A stretch of DNA of 20,582 bases, from contig DMXI01000049.1 in the NCBI GenBank assembly GCA_003483885.1, forward strand, positions 1 through 20,582, written 5' to 3'. Source of the stretch: Microscillaceae bacterium. Lineage in GTDB: Bacteria; Bacteroidota; Bacteroidia; Cytophagales; Microscillaceae. Shown piece after piece: positions 11,001 to 17,100 of the stretch. How positions within the stretch are numbered: position 1 is the first letter of the stretch; each line of letters starts with the position of its first letter. The translations under genes and the position numbers were made by a program. Below the pieces are notes generated by a model. It worked only from the letters and a program-made list of their open reading frames with translations. It was not told the DNA's origin and ran no database searches.

Positions 11001-11602
11001 GTGGTAGTTACGGTTCTTAATACACTGGTGGCATCCAGTCCTTTTATGTTGCCCAAATCACCCGCTATTTTAATAGAAGCACTACCACTTACCAAGTCGG
11101 TCGCTTGCGCTTCTAACCCACTAATGGTAATGGCCTCGATGTCCGTTCTGGTCGTTTGAGTCGCGAAATTATAATCAAATTGAATTTTCCCATCTGTGAG
11201 GGCCACATTCGATATGCTGGATCTGGAAGGACTCCCTGCAATTGTAATCGTTACTGTGGGGCTTCCGGTAAATGCAATATTAGGATCGGTAAAACGCAGC
11301 ACCAGGGTTCCCTTCCCTGCTACAAAATCATCGGCATTTACTTCATTGATGACAATGTCACTTAGATTTACGATCCCTCCCCCGGCACAAATGTTTTCGG
11401 TGGTATGCGTAAATGTCACATCAGATGCTTTGACGGCAACTGGTGATTTTTTCTTATAAAGTAAAGGTTTAAGCGGGATTACTCCAGTGGCCAAGAGTAT
11501 GCCGCTCAGCCCTGATAGAAGGGTTAGAAGTAAGACGGATCTCAATTTGATATTGAGCCACCTCCTCGAACTCATAGTCGTATTTTTAAGGTTCATTTGC
11601 AT
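2018..11602 (-). CDS. Giant modular surface protein with T9SS sorting domain (PKD-like, jelly-roll, Omp28-like)
   Basis: A 3194-residue secreted protein (roughly 340 kDa, estimated). The N-terminus has basic residues, a hydrophobic segment at about 22-40 and then the mature part; in-frame ATG codons at residues 1, 3 and 10 are all possible starts. Domain order (approximate residues): four copies of a roughly 130-residue beta module beginning (L/N)xCxG (70-200, 320-455, 562-700, 906-1040), interleaved with and followed by PKD-like/Ig-like units marked by YxW and a late Cys; a region with no recognised domain starting CRDAGKDD (1327-1430); more PKD-like units (1475-1730); seven cysteine-paired modules (about 1735-2485); two PKD domains with WDFRDG and WDFGDG (about 2520 and 2590); a jelly-roll/MAM-like domain starting EDFESGTNGW (about 2653-2873); an Omp28-like thioredoxin-fold domain (about 2874-3110); and a T9SS type A sorting domain starting LFPNPT (about 3121-3194). 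The protein is expected to cross the outer membrane by T9SS and be attached to, or released from, the surface. Adhesion or matrix function is inference; no catalytic domain is evident. It is a single intact frame, followed by the hairpin at 1954-1991. Confidence 0.88.
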   Translation of the reverse strand: MQMNLKNTTMSSRRWLNIKLRSVLLLTLLSGLSGILLATGVIPLKPLLYKKKSPVAVKASDVTFTHTTENICAGGGIVNLSDIVINEVNADDFVAGKGTLVLRFTDPNIAFTGSPTVTITIAGSPSRSSISNVALTDGKIQFDYNFATQTTRTDIEAITISGLEAQATDLVSGSASIKIAGDLGNIKGLDATSVLRTVTTTNPAAAPAIQGFNVVYDGQTVTFEVPAITGATSYQWDLNDPGGALTVSGASDQRTISYVVAYTGGASLTAGLRVRGVNGSACNGAYSEAHEISIYNPANAAVGDFEDPKVHLNIPHERVCVGVTSINVGDIVITEIANTDFVQNTQNSAGLFLDAVGFTLDETVTPNITIEINGGTIAGTNPRFRDYTTITGRLTRQFLFNYNLTGSDAGIDKITISGLRVNTTATTTATTNIRLREREEPLGLNFGNVMAKITVQDVPDGTGTITGANNMAVGETATFTVAGITGANAYQWTVPAGFVEGGNTIVTSTGSITLTANSEVASANLTVKGINTNLNPSCEGTTASHTVTVANPVSFTTPSLNICVGTEKVLGDIIITENALNGILSFNNNRTLTLSLPNTNDFEFVTTALPTITSTNGAFNITGRTFLNSGNGTNEFRFNILFPAASETTLETITIAGLRIKANAGASGTANITVGSNAVNQIRGLSAGDILATIDADPLPGAVSFDNPPTFICNDGANNTFNLTNNPAITAYEWDLPTELDTPTPISETNTIAISSVVAGTYTLRVRGKNNATGCVGPWATREVIVKDRTPEDISAVTPSGPALIRVNSTNNTYSIKPIGNVRATNGYLWEWSWIDGGGNTQTRTATTTVNTLDFDANGIQAGATVSLAVRGESDCGVSGAASAALTINVEIGGINVPTPTTLNVCAGNGPKNLDLIVLTEREPGAFQTGMGSIDFALDNTTDYTLEGTALATFSGTGASGSATISGGVLTLTYDFTATSASVINSIIISNIQVSATSDAATTNLTPTNISAGNNNEHLTGITNSTILAVVDGLASPTISTTFDTKPPSNTVCEGGMLTFGVTPVMNVNYLWTVPTNYNVTGMNGASLQTSSEITVTIGAGAQSGAIALKLENDNGDGCTSATISENIQVIPPPAAATAINGNLDMCEGTPTVYSVNPISGADVCVWTFRDGGRVVLEETTTNHFVSFDATNVFEVTDPATLGSKNITLTVFGRSTACGDGTPSTPITINVKRNNVVITNTKVDYTIRDRAETLTATANGATITDAIFTGPGVRQSFSGSFLFYPSQAGVGEHTIVCLYTDPVTQCAGRGEITFRVAGVNALGLLEKYCRDAGKDDFFVRKVLLNRFVNTNTRTIRYIHSLRALNGLEVDVSRPNNARIDNSHGAILNYDDARRSETFYYNFNPATVTGNSARIIANVVEATYIRLGSTAPYILDPGSVIRTTQDLVDDSNTPALELINIVDVPQPIIDVPLGAACADNSTEYTYSVDNHPPNTATVTTTYAWAITPAAAGEFIGGNTGQTVRVRWSTAGNHTLTLTANRDDDGTFCSNNGSASIRVEALPSFDFSATSAGAPANTSANLPDACQRSITSYAASVSSFTSYSWTATNGNIQGSSNGSTVNVEWTGTGTGTLSLTATNSSGCSQTVTGTVNILETIGFLANQRIETCKNTPGVVYQIQDPTPGTGTITWGVTGGTITASDATSATITWGNTDRGTVTVTEDIPGSCNTVQTLDVAIRDLPVVAIDVETAYCANVTTNPTLTPRVNGSTTLPSGTASYALNKLGSTDDLSGFVNASTNELDIRGLIAAGVAGGAGPGNYQIQYEFTNSGGCKGASAIIDFEITSAPDVAFSFVSKPTQGYCENGGSIRINPNITGGSFTVMLNTTTVTPTITQETNGDYSIDISTLTPSASDYTITYTRDIGNSCRATSLPQTFKILELPRISFNLPATRGCIRDGGVIDLTATVTEVGGGPITVSAPFTGATDGSSAYFEVKRPGRTSFERLTGGDFDLGNPSGAATPPTTTADWNLLAGDYEFRLVYTASTANGSCVANSVVRKLTVESLPLVDFTGLDASYCIETGRVNLTPIIDNGNTMVSSGTGQFTVYLQSSPTMPLKTLTGNSFVTSTNSSVTDGLDVGDYIIEYSFTNDKTCREVSQRKQFSIVVVQPVDFSLQSTIDKFCIDASSVGFNPDRTGGFFTIQNTTIASAPIVLNRGITSVNIDQLAVNEVDRLGTYSVTYTFEETLGGSNCTSEMIKTAVFEIVPLPKVSIVDIIPGGYCTQVTDPFQLKASINNGTIPPPTITADPNNVFFQIRRKSGKRGTTPFMKLVLPGSTTLTDVFDPRRPIPNEAPILPNASTDEWNELVGEYEVMYTYRDANLCSKTSDPVIIKINPLPKLSFTGLESTYCDDVELVTLIPFDGESRVNSNVTFKYRRLSETTFNPFEQGFAFSPKDLGAGTYEIVLESDASVCQNTSNRDGMVTVTINPTPKQVKVRAVRDYDKNTVKFEATAGNVSDQWQWNWDFRDGTSSNLQNPIKTLPNALPQIIRYNLTPSTEQGCKTSVIKDFKIDFNVEGFCLGSPTRFTNQSILTGDKIGSITWDFGDGSANITGDVVNHQYQSEGTYWVSLTITTEDNIATYVLRRRIDIFPVVTVTERQFYTEDFESGTNGWISHGVVDVNRVAIDSTSWKLKQPDGFLIRNNTGNAWITDNRDNLNRGATNANYNSNEQSYVESPCFDIGGLTKPMISFRYWSDTDKGADGVVLLYTIDDGKTWQRLGTQDLGIDWYDTTPILGEPGDASSTIDVTANLRDQGWSGRSNIVAGEWRFARYSLTEVLIKMEQLGITNRIVRFRMSFGSNDDNPPGENFDGFAFDNIVIGNRNRVVLLEYFINASIADAEAKDLAVKNFPETGNKNEVISIHYHTGFPGADALHDQNDKDPSGRSFYHGIREVPRAVVDGYFNDVVIGQWTQDYFADRTLIVSPFNIDIGQPSVSGNTLNVSAEVRALRQFDRPVVMHVVLIDSVTNSDGKVFYNVVRKMLPDAAGTYKETNWALGDTEKLNFSWNIGNLNPETFRVVVFVEDYQTKEVHQAAVTSVISNRTNENQSEHPVTAVSEDLLKSGAKLFPNPTLHKINIQLGTHYQPSAGATWEIVSVGGKTLKTGVWPSGKQLLSVDVDELANGFYVFRILDQDKSYLLRFEKQ

Positions 11603-11981
11603 ATGTTTTGTGTTTAATGTGGATATAGAATACTTTTTAAAGCATGGCTTTATGCACTGGTCACTCAGTTGTTCTTGGTTTTATGGGAGATTTATATCAA
11701 GCGAGGGAAACATAGCCTGAGGTCATAAAAGTATTTTTTGATTGCTCAAAAAACTATAAAACCCAGACTTCTAAAGGGCAGTGTATTTAGGCATACTTTC
11801 TTATGTTATTCAAATGTTTAGTATAGTTAGCTGGATGGTAAAGCACCATCATATTGTGTTAGTTTTCTGGATCACTATTGTTAAAAATGTAACCAGCTTT
11901 TCTAATTCGTAATTTGTAGTAGTTAATTAGCATTCGTTTTCGGTTGTTAGTTTTTTCAGTTTAATCCTCTCTATTTGTTTT

Positions 11982-12036
11982 TGTTTGTAGTCTACAAACA
12001 TAAGGGTAAATACTTAAAAAAGTAAGTATAAATACT
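11982..12036. promoter_or_regulatory. 19-bp palindrome plus paired direct repeats, possible operator region
   Basis: TGTTTGTAGTCTACAAACA (11982-12000) is a perfect palindrome with 9-bp arms around one central base. On the minus strand its edge contains TATGTTTG (11995-12002), which fits the Bacteroidota -7 consensus TAnnTTTG, although I see no clear -33 TTG at the right spacing. Next to it the octamer TAAATACT occurs at 12007-12014 and 12029-12036, 22 bp apart, which is about two helical turns. This arrangement suggests a transcription-factor site that would act on the minus-strand giant gene, about 400 bases from its start, but the assignment is inference. Confidence 0.35.
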
Positions 12037-12146
12037 CATAATAAAGCTGATTGATTAAATAAAGTATGTCTGATAAAATTTTGCGGAAATTGTTAATAAA
12101 CCTGTAGATATTTATGTTAAATTTTTACATGATTCATTAAGATTTT

Positions 12147-12248
12147 ATGATTTCTACGAAAAGAAATTATTCTTTCAAAAAAGGGCTTCGTTTGGTCATA
12201 TTATTTACTAGTATTGATTTATCGGAATTTAAAGTAAAGGTAAGATAA
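12147..12248 (+). CDS. Possible 33-residue small protein or leader peptide
   Basis: An ATG-started frame of 33 codons with a basic N-terminus (MISTKRNYSFKKG) followed by a short hydrophobic stretch (LRLVILFT), resembling a truncated signal or membrane peptide. The stop TAA lies 13 bases before an intrinsic terminator on the same strand, and no other plus-strand gene exists for that terminator. Upstream, TATTTATG at 12109-12116 is one mismatch from the -7 consensus, with TTG at 12090 rather close. It may equally be a gene remnant, a non-coding RNA, or chance. Confidence 0.25.
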   Translation: MISTKRNYSFKKGLRLVILFTSIDLSEFKVKVR

Positions 12249-12261
12249 AACCTGCTGGCAG

Positions 12262-12297
12262 AAGTCTCATTCGAGTATCTGAGACTTTATTTTTTTA
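12262..12297 (+). terminator. Intrinsic terminator in a spacer without an obvious plus-strand gene
   Basis: AAGTCTCA (12262-12269) and TGAGACTT (12280-12287) form a perfect 8-bp stem with a 10-base loop, followed by TATTTTTTT. The T-run lies only on the plus-strand side, so the direction is plus. The nearest recognised plus-strand gene upstream ends at 1864, far away, which implies a short local transcript. Confidence 0.6.
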
Positions 12298-12542
12298 TTA
12301 GATACTTGCGACTCACCACCTCAACAGTTGAACACCTTCTAAGTAATACACTGATTATCAACATAAAAACAAGTAAACATATTTCCTCTATTTAGTAACT
12401 GCCCAAGCTTATACATCGATAGAATTTTATCAAATAGTCTCTACTTTGTCAGGCTATTTGCTCCCGAAATAATGATTAATAGTTAAGTATGGTGGGGCAA
12501 GTTTGCGGATAGATATATTAGAAACCATACTACCAGATATTT

Positions 12543-12602
12543 TTCGTTTGTGGAGACACAAACGAAGGCCATCACGCCGTTGGCCAAGTCCTCACGGCCA
12601 AC
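12543..12602. repeat. Double-hairpin structure downstream of the LRR gene
   Basis: TTCGTTTGTG (12543-12552) and CACAAACGAA (12557-12566) form a perfect 10-bp stem around GAGA. Then GTTGGCC (12579-12585) and GGCCAAC (12596-12602) form a perfect 7-bp stem with a 10-base loop. The block is clearly more G/C-rich than the surrounding spacer. It lies just after the LRR stop codon (minus strand), but neither stem is followed by a T-run on that strand, so it is not a classical intrinsic terminator. It may stabilise the mRNA 3' end or be an interspersed repeat of the genome. Confidence 0.5.
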
Positions 12603-12628
12603 CTTAGCCAAAATGTCTAATAATATGA

Positions 12629-13681
12629 TTAGAAACTAAACTTACAATGAGGTAACCATTGCTTGAGTTGTTGTTGGTACTTTTCTGTCATGGGGTTATC
12701 ACGCAGGTCTGTACTTTGTAGTTTTTTGAGTGCTACAATGCCCTTGGGTAATCGGGTGAGTTGGTTATTGAGTAACCTTAAGCCCGTTATTTCTTTTAGT
12801 TGGCTAATCGTTGCGGGCAAGCGGGTAAGACGATTGTTGTCTGCATTGATCCAGACCAGGTTTGTAAGTTGACCAATTTCGGCAGGTAACTCGGTCAATT
12901 GATTACTAAAAACATTCAGGGCTGTTAAGTTTCTGAGTTGCCCAAGCTGTGCGGGTAGTCTCTGGAGTTGATTTTCCCATACCAGCAAGTTTTGTAGCTT
13001 GCTCAATTGTCCAATAGTAGCAGGCAATTCTTTAAGTTTATTCCAACTTACATCTAAGGTTTGCAAGTTTTTGAGTTGACCAATTTCGGCAGGTAGTTTA
13101 GTGAGTTTATTCCAGGATAAGTTCAATACTTGCAAATGGTGGAGCTTCCCAATACTAGTGGTCAATTGAATCAAGCTCTTATTTCCCCTTAAGTTCAAGT
13201 GCGTCAAGTTGGTAAGGTTGGCGATTTCGTCGGGCAATTCAAGCAATTGGTTGCCTAAGATGTGAAGTTCTTTTAAGTTTCGCAGTTGGCCAATTTCAGC
13301 CGGCAAACTTTTTAACTGATTAAAACTAAGCATCAGTATTTTCAGTTGCGTAAACTGGAAAATTTGCGCAGGCAAGGCTGTTAGGTTTTGGTTTCTCAAA
13401 TCGAGCGCTTCTATTGCTGAATGAAAGTCTTTAGGAGTATAGGCCACCCGATAAAGGGTACCATTACGATTGAGTAAGAAGTCTTTACCGGTAGTATCTT
13501 GTACCTTGACAAACCGTTTTTGAGAAGTAAAATCTTCTGCCTTTTTCCAAACTCCTAATTTAGTCACTGCTTTCTCCTCATAATCAATAAAATGATAGAG
13601 ACCATTAGGTAATTTTTTTGTGAATTGAGCTTGCGCACCATAAACCGTGAATAGAAAGCATATTAACAGTAATTTTCGCAT
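12629..13681 (-). CDS. Secreted leucine-rich-repeat protein
   Basis: A 350-residue protein from the ATG at 13681. A GTG three codons upstream is possible, but MRKLLLICFLFTVYGAQA from the ATG gives a clean signal peptide, with cleavage predicted after AQA (residue 18). Residues 19-89 form a non-repeat N-terminal part with the YHFIDYEEKAV and TGKDFLLNRNGTLYRV segments. From about residue 90 to 320 there are ten 23-residue leucine-rich repeats with the consensus LxxLxLxxNxLxxLPxxIxxLxx, followed by a degenerate capping repeat ending in CKFSF. The repeats give a curved solenoid for binding protein or other ligands. No T9SS sorting domain or transmembrane segment follows, so a periplasmic or secreted soluble location is likely. 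The ligand is unknown. The gene is divergent from the kinase/phosphatase gene across about 450 bases. LxxLP repeats of this type are common in Cytophagales; function beyond binding is not deducible. Confidence 0.87.
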   Translation of the reverse strand: MRKLLLICFLFTVYGAQAQFTKKLPNGLYHFIDYEEKAVTKLGVWKKAEDFTSQKRFVKVQDTTGKDFLLNRNGTLYRVAYTPKDFHSAIEALDLRNQNLTALPAQIFQFTQLKILMLSFNQLKSLPAEIGQLRNLKELHILGNQLLELPDEIANLTNLTHLNLRGNKSLIQLTTSIGKLHHLQVLNLSWNKLTKLPAEIGQLKNLQTLDVSWNKLKELPATIGQLSKLQNLLVWENQLQRLPAQLGQLRNLTALNVFSNQLTELPAEIGQLTNLVWINADNNRLTRLPATISQLKEITGLRLLNNQLTRLPKGIVALKKLQSTDLRDNPMTEKYQQQLKQWLPHCKFSF

Positions 13682-14132
13682 AGTAAGCACTTATTTTTTA
13701 ACCTATCAATGATGTGGTATTCACCTGAAAAACAACTCATTTACTCAGGAGATGAAACCTACAAAGATATGGTATGTCTTGTGAATTATTACTATCCAAG
13801 TCTAAAAACCACCCTTTTACAAATATGCTAATTACAGCATCAGATCAACCTCATCTTTACAAAAAAACCTTCTCAGGCATCTTTTACTCATCACCTTCGT
13901 TTTTTAGCTAGGGTGAGGTTAATCCTTTCTATTATTTTATTCCTAAAACTACTGCACCCTGCAATAAGAAAAACTGAACATTTGATAACATAAGTAGCTA
14001 AATTTTTACATATTGAAGATTATTATCGTAAAATCACCTCCACACTAGTTGCTATATAAAATTCACAAATTTAGTCCAAACACCAGCTTTTGATGCAGGC
14101 TATGCCTCCAAATAACTAAACATTACGAACCT
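13682..14132. other. Divergent intergenic region between LRR and kinase genes
   Basis: About 450 bases holding the two opposed promoters. I found no convincing TTG/TAnnTTTG promoter pair. AACCTCA (13847-13853) and TGAGGTT (13914-13920) are inverted repeats, but far apart. A short plus-strand ORF lies at 13709-13831. Nothing else can be named. Confidence 0.5.
13709..13831 (+). CDS. Doubtful 40-residue ORF in the divergent spacer
   Basis: Tandem ATG codons at 13709 and 13712 open a frame reading MMWYSPEKQLIYSGDETYKD and on to a TAA at 13829-13831. The residue mix looks protein-like (acidic, aromatic and basic residues in balance), but there is no signal, domain or ribosome-binding site, and an ORF of this length occurs by chance. 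It may be a remnant of a lost gene or part of the 5' region of the kinase transcript. Confidence 0.15.
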   Translation: MMWYSPEKQLIYSGDETYKDMVCLVNYYYPSLKTTLLQIC

Positions 14133-17100
14133 ATGATTTCGTCATTCGATACTTTATCACCTATTTATAAGGGAAATAATTCAATCATTTATTACCAGGA
14201 AAAAAGTAACTATGGTTTTCCGGTGGTGATCAAAATGTTCCCAGCACCAATACCCACTCTTAAGCAATTGTCTTATTTCAAAAATGAATACGAAATTGTA
14301 AAAGATGCTGATATTCAAGGGATAAGAAAAGCTTTGGGACAAGTAAAAATAGAAGAGACCGACGCATTGGTGCTTGAATATGTAGAAGGTGAGGCCATTT
14401 CTTCGCTGTTGAATAAAACAGTCATTCCCATTGAGGATTGCTTGAAAATAGGAATTTCTGTAAGTCAAACTTTGGGGGAAATTCACCAACACCAAATCAT
14501 TCATCGAGATATCAATAACAATAACATACTCGTCAACCCTGAAACACTGGCTACCACGATTATTGATTTTGGTATTTCTTCTCGTATCGATGTCAAGATG
14601 CCTCATTTGGGTAATTTGGATACCTTGGAAGGTACCCTGGCCTACATCTCTCCCGAACAAACGGGTCGCATGAATCGGGTAGTAGATTATCGCACCGATC
14701 TGTATTCTTTAGGAGTTTCTTTGTATGAGGCGCTTACGCAACAACTCCCCTTCAAGGGCGACAATTCAATGGAATTGGTGCACGCCCATCTGGCCAAACA
14801 AACCGTTCCCCCGCATAAAGTCAACCCTCAAATCCCTGAGGTACTGTCTATGATTATTATGCGCCTGTTGGCCAAAAATGCTGAAGATCGTTACCAGTCG
14901 GCTTTTGGCCTTAAATACGACTTGGAGCAATGCCTGCAACAGTGGAAGGCCAACGGCAAGATTGATCTCTTTAAGTTAGGGCAACAAGATTTTTCGGGTA
15001 AATTTAAAATCGTAGAAAAGCTCTATGGACGCGAAGATGAAATAAACACCATTTTATCGGTGTTTGACCGTATCACTGGTGGGGCCAAGGAACTACTATT
15101 GGTTACTGGATACTCTGGAATTGGAAAATCGGCTCTGGTCAACGAGATCCACAAACCCATTACTCAAAAGCAAGGCAGGTTTATCAGTGGAAAATACGAC
15201 CAATACCAACGAGACATTCCCTACTCAGCAATCAATCAGGCCTTTAATCAATTTTGTGCCTATTTGCTCACCCTGCAAAACGATGAATTGCAAACCTGGC
15301 GTACCCTCATTCAAGAAACCCTGGGCAACAATGGACGATTGCTCAGTGAGGTAATCCCCAACCTGGAACTGATTGTGGGCGAACAGCCTGAAGTACCCGA
15401 AGTAGGCCCACAGGAAACCCAAAACCGGTTCAATTTATTGATGCAAAACTTCGTAAGGGTGATTTCTACCAAGGAGCATCCAATGATTTTGTTTTTGGAT
15501 GATCTCCAATGGGCCGACCTGGCATCGCTCAATTTGCTGAAGTTACTAATGACCGATGAATCTAATCAGTATTTTCTCATCATTGGGGCTTATCGTGACA
15601 ACGAGGTAGATGCTTCGCACCCTTTTGCCCTTACACGCGAGGAGTTGAGAAAACAGACGGTGGCTATTACTGAGATTAAACTTCAAAACTTATCGGAAGC
15701 CTCGGTAAACGAGTTAGTGAAGGACAGTTTGGGTAGTGAAAACAGCGAACATGTGAGTCGTTTGTCGGCTTTGATATTTGAAAAGACCATCGGGAATGCC
15801 TTTTTTACTACCCAATTGCTCAAACAAATTTATGAGGATGGCTTACTTACTTTTGACCACCAAAACAACCAATGGACTTGGGAGGTAGCCCAAATCCAGC
15901 AGCAACAAATGGCCGATAATGTGGTACGCCTAATGACCCAAAAGATAGAAAAACTATCGGCCAAGACTCAAGAAATACTCAAGTTAGCAGCTTGTATAGG
16001 TAATCAGTTCGATTTGCACACTTTGTCGGTCATTCAACAACAAAGCAAAACGCTTTTGCTGCAACACCTGTGGGAAGCCATTACGGCGGGATTGATCCAA
16101 CCACTGGACGAGTACTACAAAGTATACCAGCAAAAAATGGTACTGGAAACCAATCTGGACGCCAAGCCATTCTTTAAGTTTATGCATGATAAAATTCATC
16201 AGGCTACTTATGGCTTGTTGACCACCCCGGAACGTCAGACAATTAACCTCACGATTGGCCGTCATATTTACCAAAATACCTCTCCCAAGTACATAGAAGA
16301 ATCAATTTGTGACATTGCCAATTATTTCAATGCAGGCAATAACCTGATTGAAGATTTAGAAGAAAAAAACTTGTTGATTCAAGTGAATTTGCGTGCCGGC
16401 ATCAAAGCAAAGAAATCAACCGCTTATCAATCTGCTGCCTTATTTTTTGACGAAGCCATTGTCTTGTTGCAAGCACAAAATCCTTGGGAAAATTTATATG
16501 AGCAAACGTTTGAATTGTACAAACAAAAAGGGGAAACCGCTTTTTTATTGGGCAATTTTGAAGAATCGCAACAATACCTGGCTCAAGCCTTGGAAAAAGC
16601 CCGTGATAAAACCCACCAGGCCGAAATTTATACCATTCAGTTGGCGCAACTCTCTTTGCAAGGATTATACGCTCAGGCCTGCGAGTTGGCAGTAGAAGCT
16701 TTGAACCATTTTGGAATGCCAGTACAGCGTCTGGATCAGGTAGAGGCTTATGCCAAAGCTACCGAACAAGAGTTTGCCAAGTATGCGGCTTATATGGAAA
16801 CTCACTCGATCGAAGACCTTGAGCACTTGCCCGAAATGCAAGACGAAGAAGTGCGCATTCAATCTCAGATCATTTGCTGGGTATTAGATTCTATTATCCT
16901 TACCCACCCCCAAGTATTGGGTTTTTATACGGTGCGAGTAGTAAATATGTCTATTGAACATGGAACTAACGAATATATTTCCAATGCGTATGTGTTTAAC
17001 GCCTTGATTCAATCCAGCCTAAAAAACTACGATGTCGCCTATCGCTACGCTTCCCTGGCTATGCGTCTGAACGAACAACGATTCAAAATAGGAAGCCTGC

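Larger units (their letters stand above)
11603..12628. other. Long intergenic spacer upstream of the giant gene
   Basis: About 1 kb of AT-rich sequence between two minus-strand genes, which makes co-transcription unlikely. It should hold the promoter of the giant gene near its left end. From left to right it contains a small hairpin (GATGGT 11834-11839 with ACCATC 11845-11850), the palindrome and direct repeats at 11982-12036, a possible 33-codon ORF with terminator (12147-12297), and inverted repeats at 12431-12460, 12486-12531 and 12543-12602. No known RNA family was recognised. Confidence 0.6.

Noticed and set aside
12543..12566. Hairpin read as intrinsic terminator of the LRR gene
   Set aside because: On the LRR strand the stem is followed by A residues, not T residues.
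12695..13420. 69-bp periodic DNA pattern as a tandem repeat or CRISPR-like array
   Set aside because: It is the coding signature of 23-residue leucine-rich repeats; the DNA units vary at many positions and have no spacers.
13682..13690. GTG start for the LRR protein
   Set aside because: The ATG at 13681 gives a standard signal peptide, so the upstream GTG is unnecessary.
13682..13705. Short Cys in the LRR signal peptide (LLLIC) as lipobox
   Set aside because: The Cys is only at residue 8, too close to the N-terminus for a lipoprotein signal, and AQA cleavage fits better.
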